A DNA stretch of 64,000 nt from Sporobolomyces roseus. Lineage: Eukaryota > Basidiomycota > Microbotryomycetes > Sporidiobolales > Sporidiobolaceae. The position numbers and the translations under genes were made by a program. The stretch is from contig JADILM010000008.1 in the NCBI GenBank assembly GCA_016617785.1, forward strand, positions 62,001 through 126,000, given 5' to 3'. This document shows, piece by piece, positions 51,685-62,498 of this stretch (positions are counted from its first letter, which is position 1; every line of letters starts with the position of its first letter). The notes below the pieces were generated by a model. It was given only the letters and a program-made list of their open reading frames with translations, did no database searches and was not told where the DNA came from.

Positions 51685-53183
51685 ATGGCAGTACTCCAGA
51701 CCGGTCTAGGAGAACGACTAGTCTCGACTGACGTAGAAGCTAAAGCGTTTGACCAATTACCCGTCATTGATTTGACGGATTTATCGAGTCAAGATTTCGA
51801 GAAACGTAAAGCATTGGCTGCAGAAGTACGCTCTCAAACCCTCTTCTTATGCTTTCGATAAGAGTAAACTGATTGTTAGTGAGAGGACAGATTCAACGAG
51901 TGAGTTTCGACAAGGGGTTTCGCAGGATTTCGGAGAAGGATTTCGTGCTGATTACGGCTGAGAGAGAGCGTAGGCTTCAATCGATATTGGATTCTTCTAT
52001 ATCAAGAATCACGGGATTCCTCAAGAAGTAATCGATCAAGCTTTCGAGTGAGTCGACGTTTCGCTAGAACTTCTCGTCTTCGACGATAGCTGATCAAAGT
52101 TCGTCGCTGCTCTCGTCTCGCAGACAAGGCCGACAATTCTTTGATCAACCTACAGAGAAGAAGATGTTGGTCGATTTACAAAAGAGTAACGCATTCAAAG
52201 GTTACGCTCGTACGTTTCCTCCCTTCCCATGTCCTCGACATGGCTAACCCCTCTTCCCACTTCATTAGCTCTCAAAGGAGAGAATGTCGACCCTTCCTCT
52301 CGAGGAGACATGCACGAAGCGTTCGACATTGGAGATGATTCACAAACGATGAAAGCCGGTAAAGGTTCCGGAAATCTTTGGCCTCCCGCCTCTGACCTCC
52401 CTCAATTCCGTCCTTGCGTTGAGAAAGCATTCAACTCTGTCCTCTCACTCGGAAAGAGACTCGCACCTTTATTCGCATTAGCGTTGGATTTACCAGAGGA
52501 TCATTTCGATTCGAGTTTGAAGAATCCAGGATCTACGTTTAGGTTATTGAGTTATCCACCTCAATACGGCGAGGTCGATTTGAAAGAGATTGGGATTGGT
52601 GCTCATCAAGTATGTCCTCCCTCTCTACCTCAGATTCGGATGTGAGCTGATGAAGAGATTGAGTAGGATTATGAATTGTATACTATCCTAGCTCAACATG
52701 GAGATGTACAAGCTTTACAAGTGTTGAACGCTCAAGGGGATTGGGTCATGGCTCCTCCAGTTCCAGGAACTTTCGTCGTCAACATCGGAGATCAATTACA
52801 GAGGTTAACCAGTATGACTTCCCCTTCTTTCTCTTCCTTGTTTTTTGTTTCACTGACCGAGGAGCGGATGTAGATGGTGTATTCAAATCAACGGTTCATC
52901 GAGCGATCAACAGATCAGGTCAGGAAAGGATGTCGATGCCATTCTTTTTCGGATTGGATTACGATGCGAACCTCGAAGTACGGCTCCTTTTCCCTTCCCT
53001 TCCCTCTTTAGTTTTGCTGATAGTGAACATGTGTAGGTCCTACCAAATTGCGTATCGGAAACGAGACCTGCATTGTACGAACCGATCAAAGCTGGAGAGT
53101 ATGTTGAGAAGAGATTGGCGGAAACTTATGTGAGGGTCGAGGAGGGGCAGGGGGAGAGGGAGAAGAAACCGTTGATTGGGTAG
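51685..53183 (+). CDS. 2-oxoglutarate/Fe(II)-dependent oxygenase, isopenicillin N synthase-like
   Basis: A non-heme iron oxygenase of the IPNS-like class, cytosolic, with substrate unknown. The N-terminal DIOX_N part reads FDQLPVIDLTDLSSQDFEKR, ALAAE-IQR-ASIDIGFFYI, KNHGIPQEVIDQAFEQGRQF. The core has FRLLSYPPQYGEVDLKEIGI, GAHQDYELYTILAQ (first His and Asp of the iron triad), GTFVVNIGDQLQRLTNGVFK, STVHRAINRSGQERMSMPFF (second iron His, and the Arg-x-Ser-type 2OG anchor) and FGLDYDANLEVLPNCVS. The codons for IQR come from a 9-nt exon at 51891-51899 flanked by AG and GTGAGT. About eight exons, TAG at 53181-53183. Fungal relatives occur both in secondary metabolism and as stand-alone enzymes. Nothing nearby suggests a cluster. 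Confidence 0.88.
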
Positions 53184-53704
53184 AGGAAGCGATCAGTGAG
53201 GGGTTGCTAGAGTGTTGTAAAGCACGTCGATATTTTTTGGGGATTCCTCAATGTTCGAAACCGATCGCGAACGATGCTTTGCGCTCGTCGCGGTACACGT
53301 CACTGAGAGGGCGTCATATAAAATAGAGAGGTATCTGATCTGCGTTCAAGCAGCTCGCAAAGCTAAGTTGAGCTGAGGTCCATTGAATCACGTTTTTCGA
53401 AAATGTCGGTTTTGACGGAAAAGCTTTCAGAAAAGCATAGAACGCTCCGCTAGCCTCATCAACATATTCAGGTGATAGTCGGTCGCTTGTATCAGCTTTG
53501 GTTGAAGTCGTATCCGGCTTGATCAATGAAAACGAAAGAAGCTCAGAATCCCGTTTTTCTCGCTCGTCTGTCCTCAGTCTCGGACCAGCGCTTCCAGATC
53601 TCGTCCGGGCAGAGTGTATACTCTTAAAGACGATAGGAGAGGTTGGAGGAAGCGAAAGAACTTGATTGACAGGAGAAATCGACGAAATTCGAACGAAAAT
53701 CGTT
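53184..53704. other. Convergent 3' region
   Basis: About 521 bases between the oxygenase and FAM32A stops. A minus-strand frame here (53314-53718) is read through only if the last FAM32A intron is ignored. No element recognised. Confidence 0.4.
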
Positions 53705-54361
53705 TTAACCGGGTCCAACCTGTTACGAGAGCGTTGTCAGCGGTCTGGAGATAGCCTACGGGGTCAGAAAAGCTCGCTTTTGGAATGTCGTAATGTTCCG
53801 ATTTAGCTTCTAGCTGCTCGTTGAACTCTGCGACACGTTCTTTGTGAGATTTGAGGGCAGCCTTGCTTGCTTTCGCGAGTAGCTGCGACGAACAACCGAA
53901 TATTGTCAGCGCCCATACTCCACATACTCAGCTACACCTTGAACTGTCCCATGCCATCATACACCCAAGAGTGTGCGACACAGAGGGAAAAATAAGAGAC
54001 GTACCCTCTGCCTCTTCACTTCCTCAAATTTCAACTCAGCTTTCGTCCTTGGTGGTCCGCTCGACGTTGAACCAAATCCAGCAACATCCCCAGTAGCTCG
54101 CTCGTACTCGTCCTCCTCAACTTCAGCCTGTTCCCTCCTCGTCACAACTCCTCCCTCCTCATCTCCCTCTCGGACCTTCTTCGAGGTGCTACTCTTCTTC
54201 TTCTTCTTCTTACTGTAAGACTCCAAATCCCGACATCAGCCTCGATACTGAGAGAGATGTAGAGCAGAAACGTACGAAGGATCAGAAGCACCTGATGAAG
54301 AACCCGCTCCTTTCAACTTGAGTCCACCTCCCGGTTTGTGCTTGTAATCTGATGAAGGCAT
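53705..54361 (-). CDS. FAM32A: FAM32A homologue
   Basis: FAM32A is a small nuclear protein placed in the catalytic spliceosome, where it helps 3' splice-site docking. Seen: MPSSDYKHKPGGGLKLKGAG, a Lys run (KKKKKKSSTSKKVREG), an acidic stretch, PPRTKAELKFEEVKRQR, and after an intron LLAKASKAALKSHKERVAEF, NEQLEAKSEHYDIPK. The family ends in DIPKV plus a short tail. Here a 58-nt stretch (53720-53777) with GC at its 5' end and AG at its 3' end separates DIPK from VGPG and TAA (53705-53707). Read as a GC-AG intron it gives the expected end. The only GT-AG alternative is 40 nt long and adds SFSDP-like residues. Four exons. Confidence 0.85.
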
Positions 54362-54983
54362 TGCGCCGAGTCTCGCAGTTTGTAGGTGAACTGGAGAAAC
54401 GACGCGGTGTGGGAGAAGCGAAGGAGAGAAGCGGAGAAACTTTTTGAGAAGAAACCATTCACTTCGACACCACGAAATGGTCTGGAATAAGTCGTAGCAT
54501 GTGCAGGAGATGTTCAAGATACCAATAATCTCGCTCAGGATCTCGGAGGACGTCAAATCGCTTTCCCACCTCCCATCTTTCTCGAAAATCGACCTAGGAC
54601 TCTCATTCGGCTCGTCTGCTCCGGAACGATCGCAGTGCGTAGCCAGGATTGCTGATGGAGCGGATCTCCTGTGCTGGCGAGCTCCAGACGAGATTCGCGA
54701 CACCCATCGCTTCGAATTTCGCGCTTTTCGCTTTCTCGTCCTCGCTTCGTTGCTTCTACCTCGTCAATGCTTTCACCCTTCTAATGCAGCATATCCCACA
54801 CCGAGTGTGTCCGATCGCTCCTGATCTCTCCGTGTTATCGGAGTTACCGCGGCGCTGACAATCTCCTATTCCCTTTCGCTGAATGCCCTTCCTTCTCTCC
54901 TCTCTCGCCCTCTCTTCTGTTCTCAGTTCGTTTGACACTCCCACACTCGTTCAGACTCACTCTCTCCATCTACTCGCAGTGAG
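54362..54983. other. Divergent promoter region, FAM32A / GH105-like
   Basis: About 622 bases with shadow frames on both strands (for example 54501-54824). A CT-rich block occurs at 54870-54975. No feature recognised. Confidence 0.4.
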
Positions 54984-56501
54984 ATGCGCCTCCTTTCTTT
55001 CCTTCTTGGAGCGCTCTTTTTCGCCGCACCTTCACTCGCTCGTTCCCACCTTCAAACTAACAGAAGGCACGCTCGTTTATCCGACCCTACTCTCTCACTC
55101 GTCGAAGCACGTCTCGCTGAAACCGCGACAGACACGCAAGTCCTCTCACTCACTTCTTCCTATTCCCGAAGCAAACTAAACTCCTATCCTCAAAAACAGG
55201 TGGGTTAGTGGTACTCGCGCCGAAGCTCTTCTCGAACTCTACTATCCCTCCCTCTCAGTCTTCTCCCCTTCTTATGAGTCAGCAACCGGAACCACTCCCA
55301 AAATCGAAGATATCGTTAAATATTGGGAAGAGAAACGTTTGAACGGATCGAAGGAACTCGCTCATGTTGACGGAGGAGCCGCTGGAGATCCACCGAGTCT
55401 GGGAGTAGCTTGGCTCGTCACGGCGGAGAACTCGGATCTCGAGACGAAGGAGAGGAGGTGGGAGGCAGCGACTCGACAACTCAAGTATCTACTTCAAGAC
55501 GTTCCTCGCACTCAAGATGGAGCTATCTCACATCGTCCCATTGAGGGAAAGGTACAACTCTGGTGCGTCCCTCCCTCTCCTCAGCTTCCGTACTCTCGCA
55601 AGTTGACGAAGGGGCAAGATTCGCAGGAATGATTTCGTTTACATGGTCCCCCCTTTCCTCGCCTATTACGGCGTCAAGTCTCACAACACCTCACTTGTCA
55701 AGGAAGCTTACGAGCAATGTCGTCTGTATCGACAATACCTCAAGCCTGAGGGACAAGGAGCTTGGAGACATATCATGCTTGGAGATTGGCAGGATCCTGG
55801 ATTATGGGCAACCGGAAATGCTTGGGCAGCAGCGGGTGAGCTTCTTTCGTATTCGATTATTCGAGCTAGAGCTGACTTACAGATGAATTCTCGCGCTCTT
55901 TTTAGGAATGACTAGGGTTCTCGCGACGATGAAGAACTCGCAATACGCTAATCAATTCTCGAACGAGATACACGATCTCGAGAGCTGGGCTCGAGAGATA
56001 CTCGTTGCTTCCTTCGCAACTCTACAGGTATGTTTTCGTTTTCATTACTCAAGTTTCGCCATCATCGCTCAACGTGCTGGATCTATTGTATCCTAGCCGA
56101 ATCGTTTCGTACTCAACTACTTTGACAGCTCGACATCTTTCACTGATTCCGCCTCTTCAGCTTTACTCGCGGCTACGACTTATCGACTCGCCGTTCTCGA
56201 CCCCGATTTCGACTATTCCGCTCTTCTCGCCTCGGCGGCGACAATTCGTGACGCCGTCTGCAGGAACATCGATACAGTGACTGGATGGCTGAGTGGTGCT
56301 GTCGTGAGTCTGCTGTCTCGAGCGTTCATTTGTTCGGAGCTGAATTTGCCAATTCGTTGCGAACAGAATCCTCTTGCTTGGACTGAACAGACCAATCAGA
56401 GTCCCGAAGCTCAAGCGTTCGTTTTGCTCCTTCATTCGGCTCATCAAGACTATCAAGCTACTCTCACGGTCGACAAGCGCAAGAAAAGCAAGACCAACTG
56501 A
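54984..56501 (+). CDS. Secreted GH105-like six-hairpin glycoside hydrolase
   Basis: The N-terminus MRLLSFLLGALFFAAPSLAR is a clear signal peptide. The body has the alternating helix and aromatic pattern of (alpha/alpha)6-barrel enzymes of the unsaturated rhamnogalacturonyl/glucuronyl hydrolase class (GH105/GH88): RAEALLELYYPSL, DPPSLGVAWLVTAENSD, GAISHRPIEGKVQLW, NDFVYMVPPFLAYYGVKSHN, YEQCRLYRQYLKPEGQGAWR, DPGLWATGNAWAAAGMTRVL, SALLAATTYRLAVLDPD and a C-terminal NPLAWTEQTNQSPEAQAFVL. Such enzymes remove unsaturated sugars left by pectin or glycan lyases. Six or so exons, TGA at 56499-56501, ending in a basic KRKKSKTN tail. I cannot confirm the catalytic Asp, so the substrate stays open. Confidence 0.7.
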
Positions 56502-57156
56502 TCGGTTTCCTTCCCTGAGAACGTCCTCTCGGGCTGAGCCCTTGTCCGTTCTTGCTTCAATACCTCAGTATTAACTCTCTCTTTCTCGTAGACTCTGTGC
56601 AATCGGCAATATCAGTATGTCCTCGTCAATCGATCTGTCGAGCCTTCGCGACTAGTTTTCCTTCGCACGTTGGCTTTCTTCTTCGCTTCTCTCTTCGCTT
56701 ATCTCTCCACACTCTCGTAAGGTTGTCATCACACAGCAAGGGAACGATCGGCGTCCGCAAGGGTTGCTCCTGATACCCCACAAGAAGAGAATGCAAAAGA
56801 TTGCGAAATCGCTGTTATCGCATCCTCGGTTTGTATCCTACAAATTCCTGAAGTTTTACTCGTTCGCTATTGTTCTCCAAGGAGGTGCACCACTTGACTT
56901 TGAAGATTTACACATTCATCTTGCATTACGCAGAGGTGAACGTCGGCACCTCTCTCAAAGTGCGTCAAAGGTGTGGAGCGCAAGGTCGAAGATTAATGTC
57001 GAGCACTACTGTACTCCGAGAACTCTGCCCTGAATGACTACCGACTCGAGATTGAATCCGACGCTTCTCAATCAAGACTATGTACAAAATTGTCATATTC
57101 GCAGTCACTTTTACTTTCGTTTTCGCTATTTACATTCTCCACCACCCGGTGCACGC
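56502..57156. other. Convergent intergenic region
   Basis: About 655 bases. Short frames occur (56764-57033 and others) without splice logic or domains. I see no RNA gene. Confidence 0.35.
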
Positions 57157-57815
57157 TCATTCGCGATGTCCATAAGCGCCCACATTTCCCGAATCACAAT
57201 TCTCGATGTAATATTCAATCTTGTTAACACTGTGTCGAACGAGGCGTAAGGACTTTATCAGCAACAGTAGGAAAGGGAATGTTGGAAAAGGGAGGGGGGA
57301 CGTACAAGGTGCCGATAGGTTGACAAGCCCAGATATCGGTCGACCTTGGCTCCCAAGAATGGGTGAAGGGACAGATACTGCTTGATACGATACTATTTCG
57401 GGAATCGTGATTAGCTCTCTCGAGTTGTTCAGAGGGAGAGGGGAATGGGAGGGAGAGACTGACTCTACGCCGTCTACTGCGATACTGTCGAGGTATTGAC
57501 TATATCGTTTCTCCGAGCTCATCAATAAATCGAACAGAAAGTACGAAAGGAGAGAATTCCTCACCTAGCGGTAACGAGTAAGATACTCCCAATGTCACCT
57601 CCATTCCCATAGTTGTTCTCATAAGTCTGCGTCAAAGGTCCTCCGTTGCCTTCGAATGAGCCGATGAAATTTCCACAGGATCCATCGCTATAGAGGTTGA
57701 TTTGATAATCGGCACTGTCGCGCTTAGTGAGGGAGTCGCTAGCGGAGGGGAAGGGAGCGGCTGAGGCGCTGGATAAGAGGAAAGGAGCGAGGAGGAGGAG
57801 GGATTGGAATCGCAT
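57157..57815 (-). CDS. Small secreted Cys-containing protein
   Basis: MRFQSLLLLAPFLLSSASAA is a strong signal peptide, and LTKRD soon after resembles a Kex2-type processing site. The mature part reads YQINLYSDGSCGNFIGSFEG, YENNYGNGGDIGSILLVTAR. After a long intron come RANHDSRNSIVSSSICPFTH, SWEPRSTDIWACQPIGTF, and after another intron VNKIEYYIENCDSGNVGAYG. Four or more Cys suggest disulfides. About 150 residues, TGA at 57157-57159. The second exon start (near 57473) is chosen for phase only. I do not recognise a family. Size, secretion and Cys content fit the loose class of small secreted fungal proteins. Confidence 0.55.
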
Positions 57816-58742
57816 ATCGGTTGAGGTTGTGTAGGAAGAACAGGTAAGGATTGGGATGAGGTCGAAGGAGAGAAGAGAGAGGAGAGAAACTCGAGGACGA
57901 CATGTACGACGTACGGTTACGTAGAGGAAGAACGTGAGCACCTAGAGGAAGAACGTGGGCAAACCTGCCTCGCGGTTGGTGAAGGGGAAGGGGAAAGGTC
58001 GAAGGCTCAATGTCGTCATTGATCTATTTCGGGTTCAATACTTCGTCTGATCATGCATGCGGTTTATCGGAGCTGTGTGGTGCGAAAGAAAAGGGACATG
58101 GAATTACGAAGGAGAAAATCCGACCTCCTCTGATCTACTGTACCTGCCAGAAGGTCATGGGTCTGCCAGAAAGCCATGTGTAGCTCGGATTGACAATGTC
58201 CCTGACCCTAGGAGACAGGCTTCTCCACTGTCTCCGTTGACTGTGATTAGGCTTGAGAGAAAGAGAGGAGGGTCAATCGAAGTTTGGGCGAAGAGAGTGA
58301 CTCTTGTGTCTAGCGGAACCTTCTAATAGAGAGCGATAGGTTCGGGGCGAGGCAGCGGAGCAGTGGGAGGAACTCCGGGGATCGATGATGGGTGGGAAGG
58401 AAGAAAAAGGAAAGACGGAGAACTGACTGTTTGAGGGCTCAGGAATGGGCGGGAGGCCCGAAAAGAGCTGGTCTGTATTCAGTCGAGTTGCAGAAGCAGA
58501 TGAGTGGAGGAAGACGAGCGAGTTACTCGCAAATTCGAGCAAGGGTTGCGAGTTATTTTCGCAAGCCTGATTCGTTATTCTACTACGATTGATCGAAGCC
58601 CGTTGGACGACAAGCTGCGTCGTTCCCCAAGTCTCGGTGAAATATAGAAGTGATCGCCCTCTGAACGAAATTTCGAAAATTAGCAAGTCGAAGACTCCCG
58701 GCGAACCCGTTTCTACTTCAACCTCTCTTCAAACCGACAGCT
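57816..58742. other. Divergent promoter region, secreted protein / GATA factor
   Basis: About 927 bases. It carries a 21-base tandem pair at 57922-57963 and an imperfect direct pair (CTGCCAGAA..CATG) near 58142-58178. No gene recognised. Confidence 0.4.
57922..57963. repeat. 21-base tandem duplication
   Basis: The unit TAGAGGAAGAACGTGRGCA occurs twice in a row, about 110 bases upstream of the secreted-protein start. Confidence 0.7.
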
Positions 58743-61700
58743 ATGGAGGTAGATCAGAAACCGATACTGCCTCAAGATCTAGAGGGGAGTCTACCACCTT
58801 CTCGAGAACGTTCTCTCCCTCCTCCTCATCAAAACAATCCGCTCTCTTCAATTCCTGAAACGTGAGTTTCTCTCCCTCTAGCGGTCATGGGAACAGGCGA
58901 GGGCATTCGAGAGAGCGTGGGGTAAATCTAGGTGGAGCTAAGGAGAAGTCGGCCGAGGTAGAACTAGAGTGCCCTCGAAGATAGGGAAACTCCCTCGAGG
59001 GTTTCGACACATCCAAGATCACAACCTGTAGCTTCGAAACTACTCTTAATACACTCGATACAACTATCAGAATCCATCACTGACTCTATCGTTCCTATCT
59101 CAGTGGAATCGCGACTAGTTCATCCGATCAAACACCTCCCTCTGTCAACTCAAATCCTCACGTTCCACCTCCTTCTACACTCTCGCTAGCATCCGCAAGG
59201 AACTCTCCAGCACCTTCATCACAACCTCCATCTCAACACCCTTCACCAGCGAGACAGATGGATCACGAAGCGAATGCAGCTGCGAATTTATTAGCAAACG
59301 TTGCAGCTAGCGCACATCTACAAGCGCATGCGAGTGCGAATGGAGGAGCGGATCTACCGAGGAGTGGTCCGGGAAGCGCAAACTTTGATCCTGCCGCTCC
59401 TCATGCAGTCGATGGACTTCCAAATCCTTTACCTGCTAATTACGATAAGGTAAGCCTTCTTTCAAACTCTCCTCTCCAGCTTCAATCCTAGACTGATCAG
59501 ATCTCATCTATGATCAGGCTCTACCAATTTGTGCGAATTGCGCGACTCAGGTAAGCGCTACTTTCATTCGTTTCGTTTCTTTCGTTTCCCTTTTTTCTCG
59601 GCAACTCGATCTTTCGTTCATTCTTCGGCGATAAAGTCGATCCCGCTCGAGATAGGATCTACAACTGACAACGAACCTTTTGCGATGATTAGACTACTCC
59701 ACTTTGGCGACGATCTCACGACAGCACTCACATTCTCTGTAATGCTTGCGCACTCTTCTTCAAAATGAAAGGCAGACCTCGACCGATCTCACTCAAGACG
59801 GATGTCATCAAGAGTAGGAATCGTAGTAAAGGGAAGAGCACTAGTAAAGATCGAGCGGCGGCAATGGGACTCGTCGCTGCGAAACCTATCAGTTCGACCA
59901 ATTCTCCTTCTGGAGGAGGAGGAGCGGGAGGGAGTTCGCTGGGGATGGGATCATCGAAGGATAGGAGTGAGAGCATGACGAGGCATGGAGATGGAAGGAA
60001 AAGTTTACCTGGAGGTGCAGGGGAAGAAGAGGATCACGATGGAAATAACGAAGGAAGGAAGAGTACTTGGGGAGAAGCGGCTATGGATCACGATGGAAGG
60101 AAAGCTAGGAAAGTCATGTCGGTTCAAGGTCCTACACATCAACAACCTCCTTATGGAATGATGGGTTACCCTGCCTATCCTTACCCTTACTCCTACCCTC
60201 ACCCTCACCCTCACCCTCACGCCCATCAACCTTACCCTCCACCTCGATCTCGCTCTCGTTCTTCCGATCCGACTCGTCGAGCACATTCAGTCGACGCTCG
60301 TGGAGGTGCAAGAGGAACTCCAGGAAGTTCGAAAGAAACTACTCCAGCTCCTCAAACTCCCGGTCACCCTCCTCCATTCCCCGGTTATCCAGGTTTCCAT
60401 CCAGGGGGACCACCTCCCCCTGAAGGCTACCCTCATCCTTTCCCGTTCTATCCCTACGGTCCACCTCCAGCAGGTTACGGTTCACCTCATCCTGGTCAAA
60501 CTCCTCATTATCCAGGTTACCCACCTCCTCCGATTCCTGGTCAACCTCATTTCCCTCATCCAGCTGCAGCACTCGCTCACGCCGCTCAACAAGCACATCA
60601 AGCTCTCGTACCTCCTTCGATCACTCACGCTCAATCAGACTCGAGATCTCGAAGTCCTCGTCAGTCAAGAGCGGGAACTGAGGATCCAGCTTCGAAACCT
60701 GGTTCAGTTCGAGGATCGCCTAGTCCTACTCAATCCCATTCTCAACCTCCTCCTACTTCCGCTCCAACTCCATCTTCTTCGATTCCCTCGACCTCAAATT
60801 CAGTTCCTCATTCTCTTCAAGCAGTTCCCCCTCCGCATCCAGGATGGTATGCTCACCCTGGTGTCGCACCTTTCCCTCATCACCTCCATCAGCCTCATCA
60901 ACATTCACCCCTCTCCGGTCCTCGTCCCCCTCCCGTTCCAGTTCCTCAATCTTCTTCATCTTCGATCAATCGAGCTTCGTCTCGTTCTCCCGCAAACAGC
61001 GTCAACGGATCTGCATCGTCATCAACGACGAAACTTGCGACGGTAGAGGAACAATCTCGAACGACCGATTCAAACGGTCGAGTCACTCTAGCACCCATCA
61101 CTTCTTCGAGCTCGACTTCGCAAATCGGCGCACCACCTTCTCGTACTGGCAGTCCTAGATCTCATGCCGAAATATCGAGAACCTCCCAATCAGGTCACGA
61201 CGATCGAGTTCACCTACCTTCTCTCACTTCCGCCGTTCCTTCCTCCTCGTCCTCCCTCCCTCCTCAACATCACCCGTCCTTCGCACCACCTCAACCTAAC
61301 CGTATCTTCGACTCTCAAACCGCTCCTTCAACTTCGACTTCGACTGCAGCAGCTCAACAACGTTCGAGAAGAGAATCAGTTTCTTCCGCTTCACCTTCCA
61401 TATCCGGTTCATCAGAAGGTGGGATTCGATCACCTGAAGCACCTGCACCTCGTACTCTCGCAGGATGGGGAGGAGCAGCTTCGAACGCAATCGCAAGTCT
61501 GAACGCTTTATCTGCGAATGGAGGAGGATCGACTGCGGATGAGAGGAGAGGTAGACCAGAGAAGAGGTTTGAGGAGTATGGTAGTGTTGGAAAAGGGAAA
61601 GGGAGGGAACAACAAGAAGATGGGGATGACATGTTAGAGGAAGTGGATGAACTCGAGGAAGATGAAGGAATGTATGAAGGTGCGAATTCAAGAGGAGGAC

Positions 61701-62272
61701 TACCACCTCCGGAACAGAATAGGAGGATGGATGGAGTTCAGACTGGATTGAACGAGTTGAGAGTATCGGTCGCTAGTCCTCAGTTGGGAAGGGGAGGTCA
61801 AGCTTCAGGAGTGAGAATGATCGGGAACAACGGGAATGGTAGTAGTAGGAGTAGGAGTGGAGTGAGAGGTGAATCAGAAAGAGGGAGATCGAGGGTGATA
61901 GCGGCTGCAAGAGGAGGATCGACGTCTACTTCGAGAGCTAGAGGTTCTTCATCCGCTTCTGGCGCATCATCGAGTCGTAACGGAGGAGGTTCGAACGCTA
62001 GTCTCATCGCTGGATCAAGGGACAATTGGCCGCCCGAAGCACTTGCAGAAATCGCCCGACTCAAAACGAAGATCTCGGAATTGACTTTCTTGAACGGATT
62101 GATGCAGAGTCGGTTGGGACAACTCGATGCGGGAGTCCCGAGGAGACAAGTGACGAGTATGACGGCGGAAACTCCAAGACCTGACGCGTATGAACCGGAT
62201 GAGGACGAGGATGGGGTGAGAGATGGGGAAGGAGGTTTGGAAAGAATGGAGGAAGATCCTATCTTTGAGTAG
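58743..62272 (+). CDS. GATA zinc-finger transcription factor, AreB/Asd4-like
   Basis: One GATA finger: [18 protein letters not shown] then THILCNAC, with 18 residues in the loop, followed by [24 protein letters not shown]. That basic extension and a C-terminal heptad-like helix ([20 protein letters not shown]) are the plan I know from AreB/Asd4/NreB factors, which modulate nitrogen-source genes and dimerise by that zipper. The finger is split over a 33-nt exon (59518-59550) and the last exon (from 59693). Exon 1 is 58743-58861, then a 242-nt intron. The finger-to-zipper region is about 760 residues of Pro, Ser, His, Gln and Gly repeats (for example [19 protein letters not shown]). CNACA in place of the usual CNACG is unusual. 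The gene ends at 62272. Confidence 0.87.
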
Positions 62273-62498
62273 TCACTCTCTTCTTGTCGTTAACTCTCTC
62301 GTTACTTGCAAACTAGCATACATAGACTACAAGCTATCGACGAGGCGGTCGACGCGGGTTGCGACCTTTCCGAGAAGTTTCGCAGAGAAGGGAAACACAG
62401 AAACATTTGCAAGGTACCACACGATTACACACCAGCTTCAAACTTACTCGTCCACCCTCGTCACCCTACAACCGTCTGCACTTGGGACACTTGCGAGA
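62273..62498. other. Convergent 3' spacer
   Basis: Short region between the GATA factor stop and the last gene. It holds only the two 3' flanks. Confidence 0.4.

Noticed and set aside
54501..54824. Plus-strand frame of 107 codons in the FAM32A/GH105 divergent region
   Set aside because: No recognisable domain or start context; sits where both promoters are expected.
60300..61046. Open frame of 248 codons overlapping the GATA factor on the same strand
   Set aside because: Shadow of the Pro/Ser/His-rich tail in another frame; no start context or domain.
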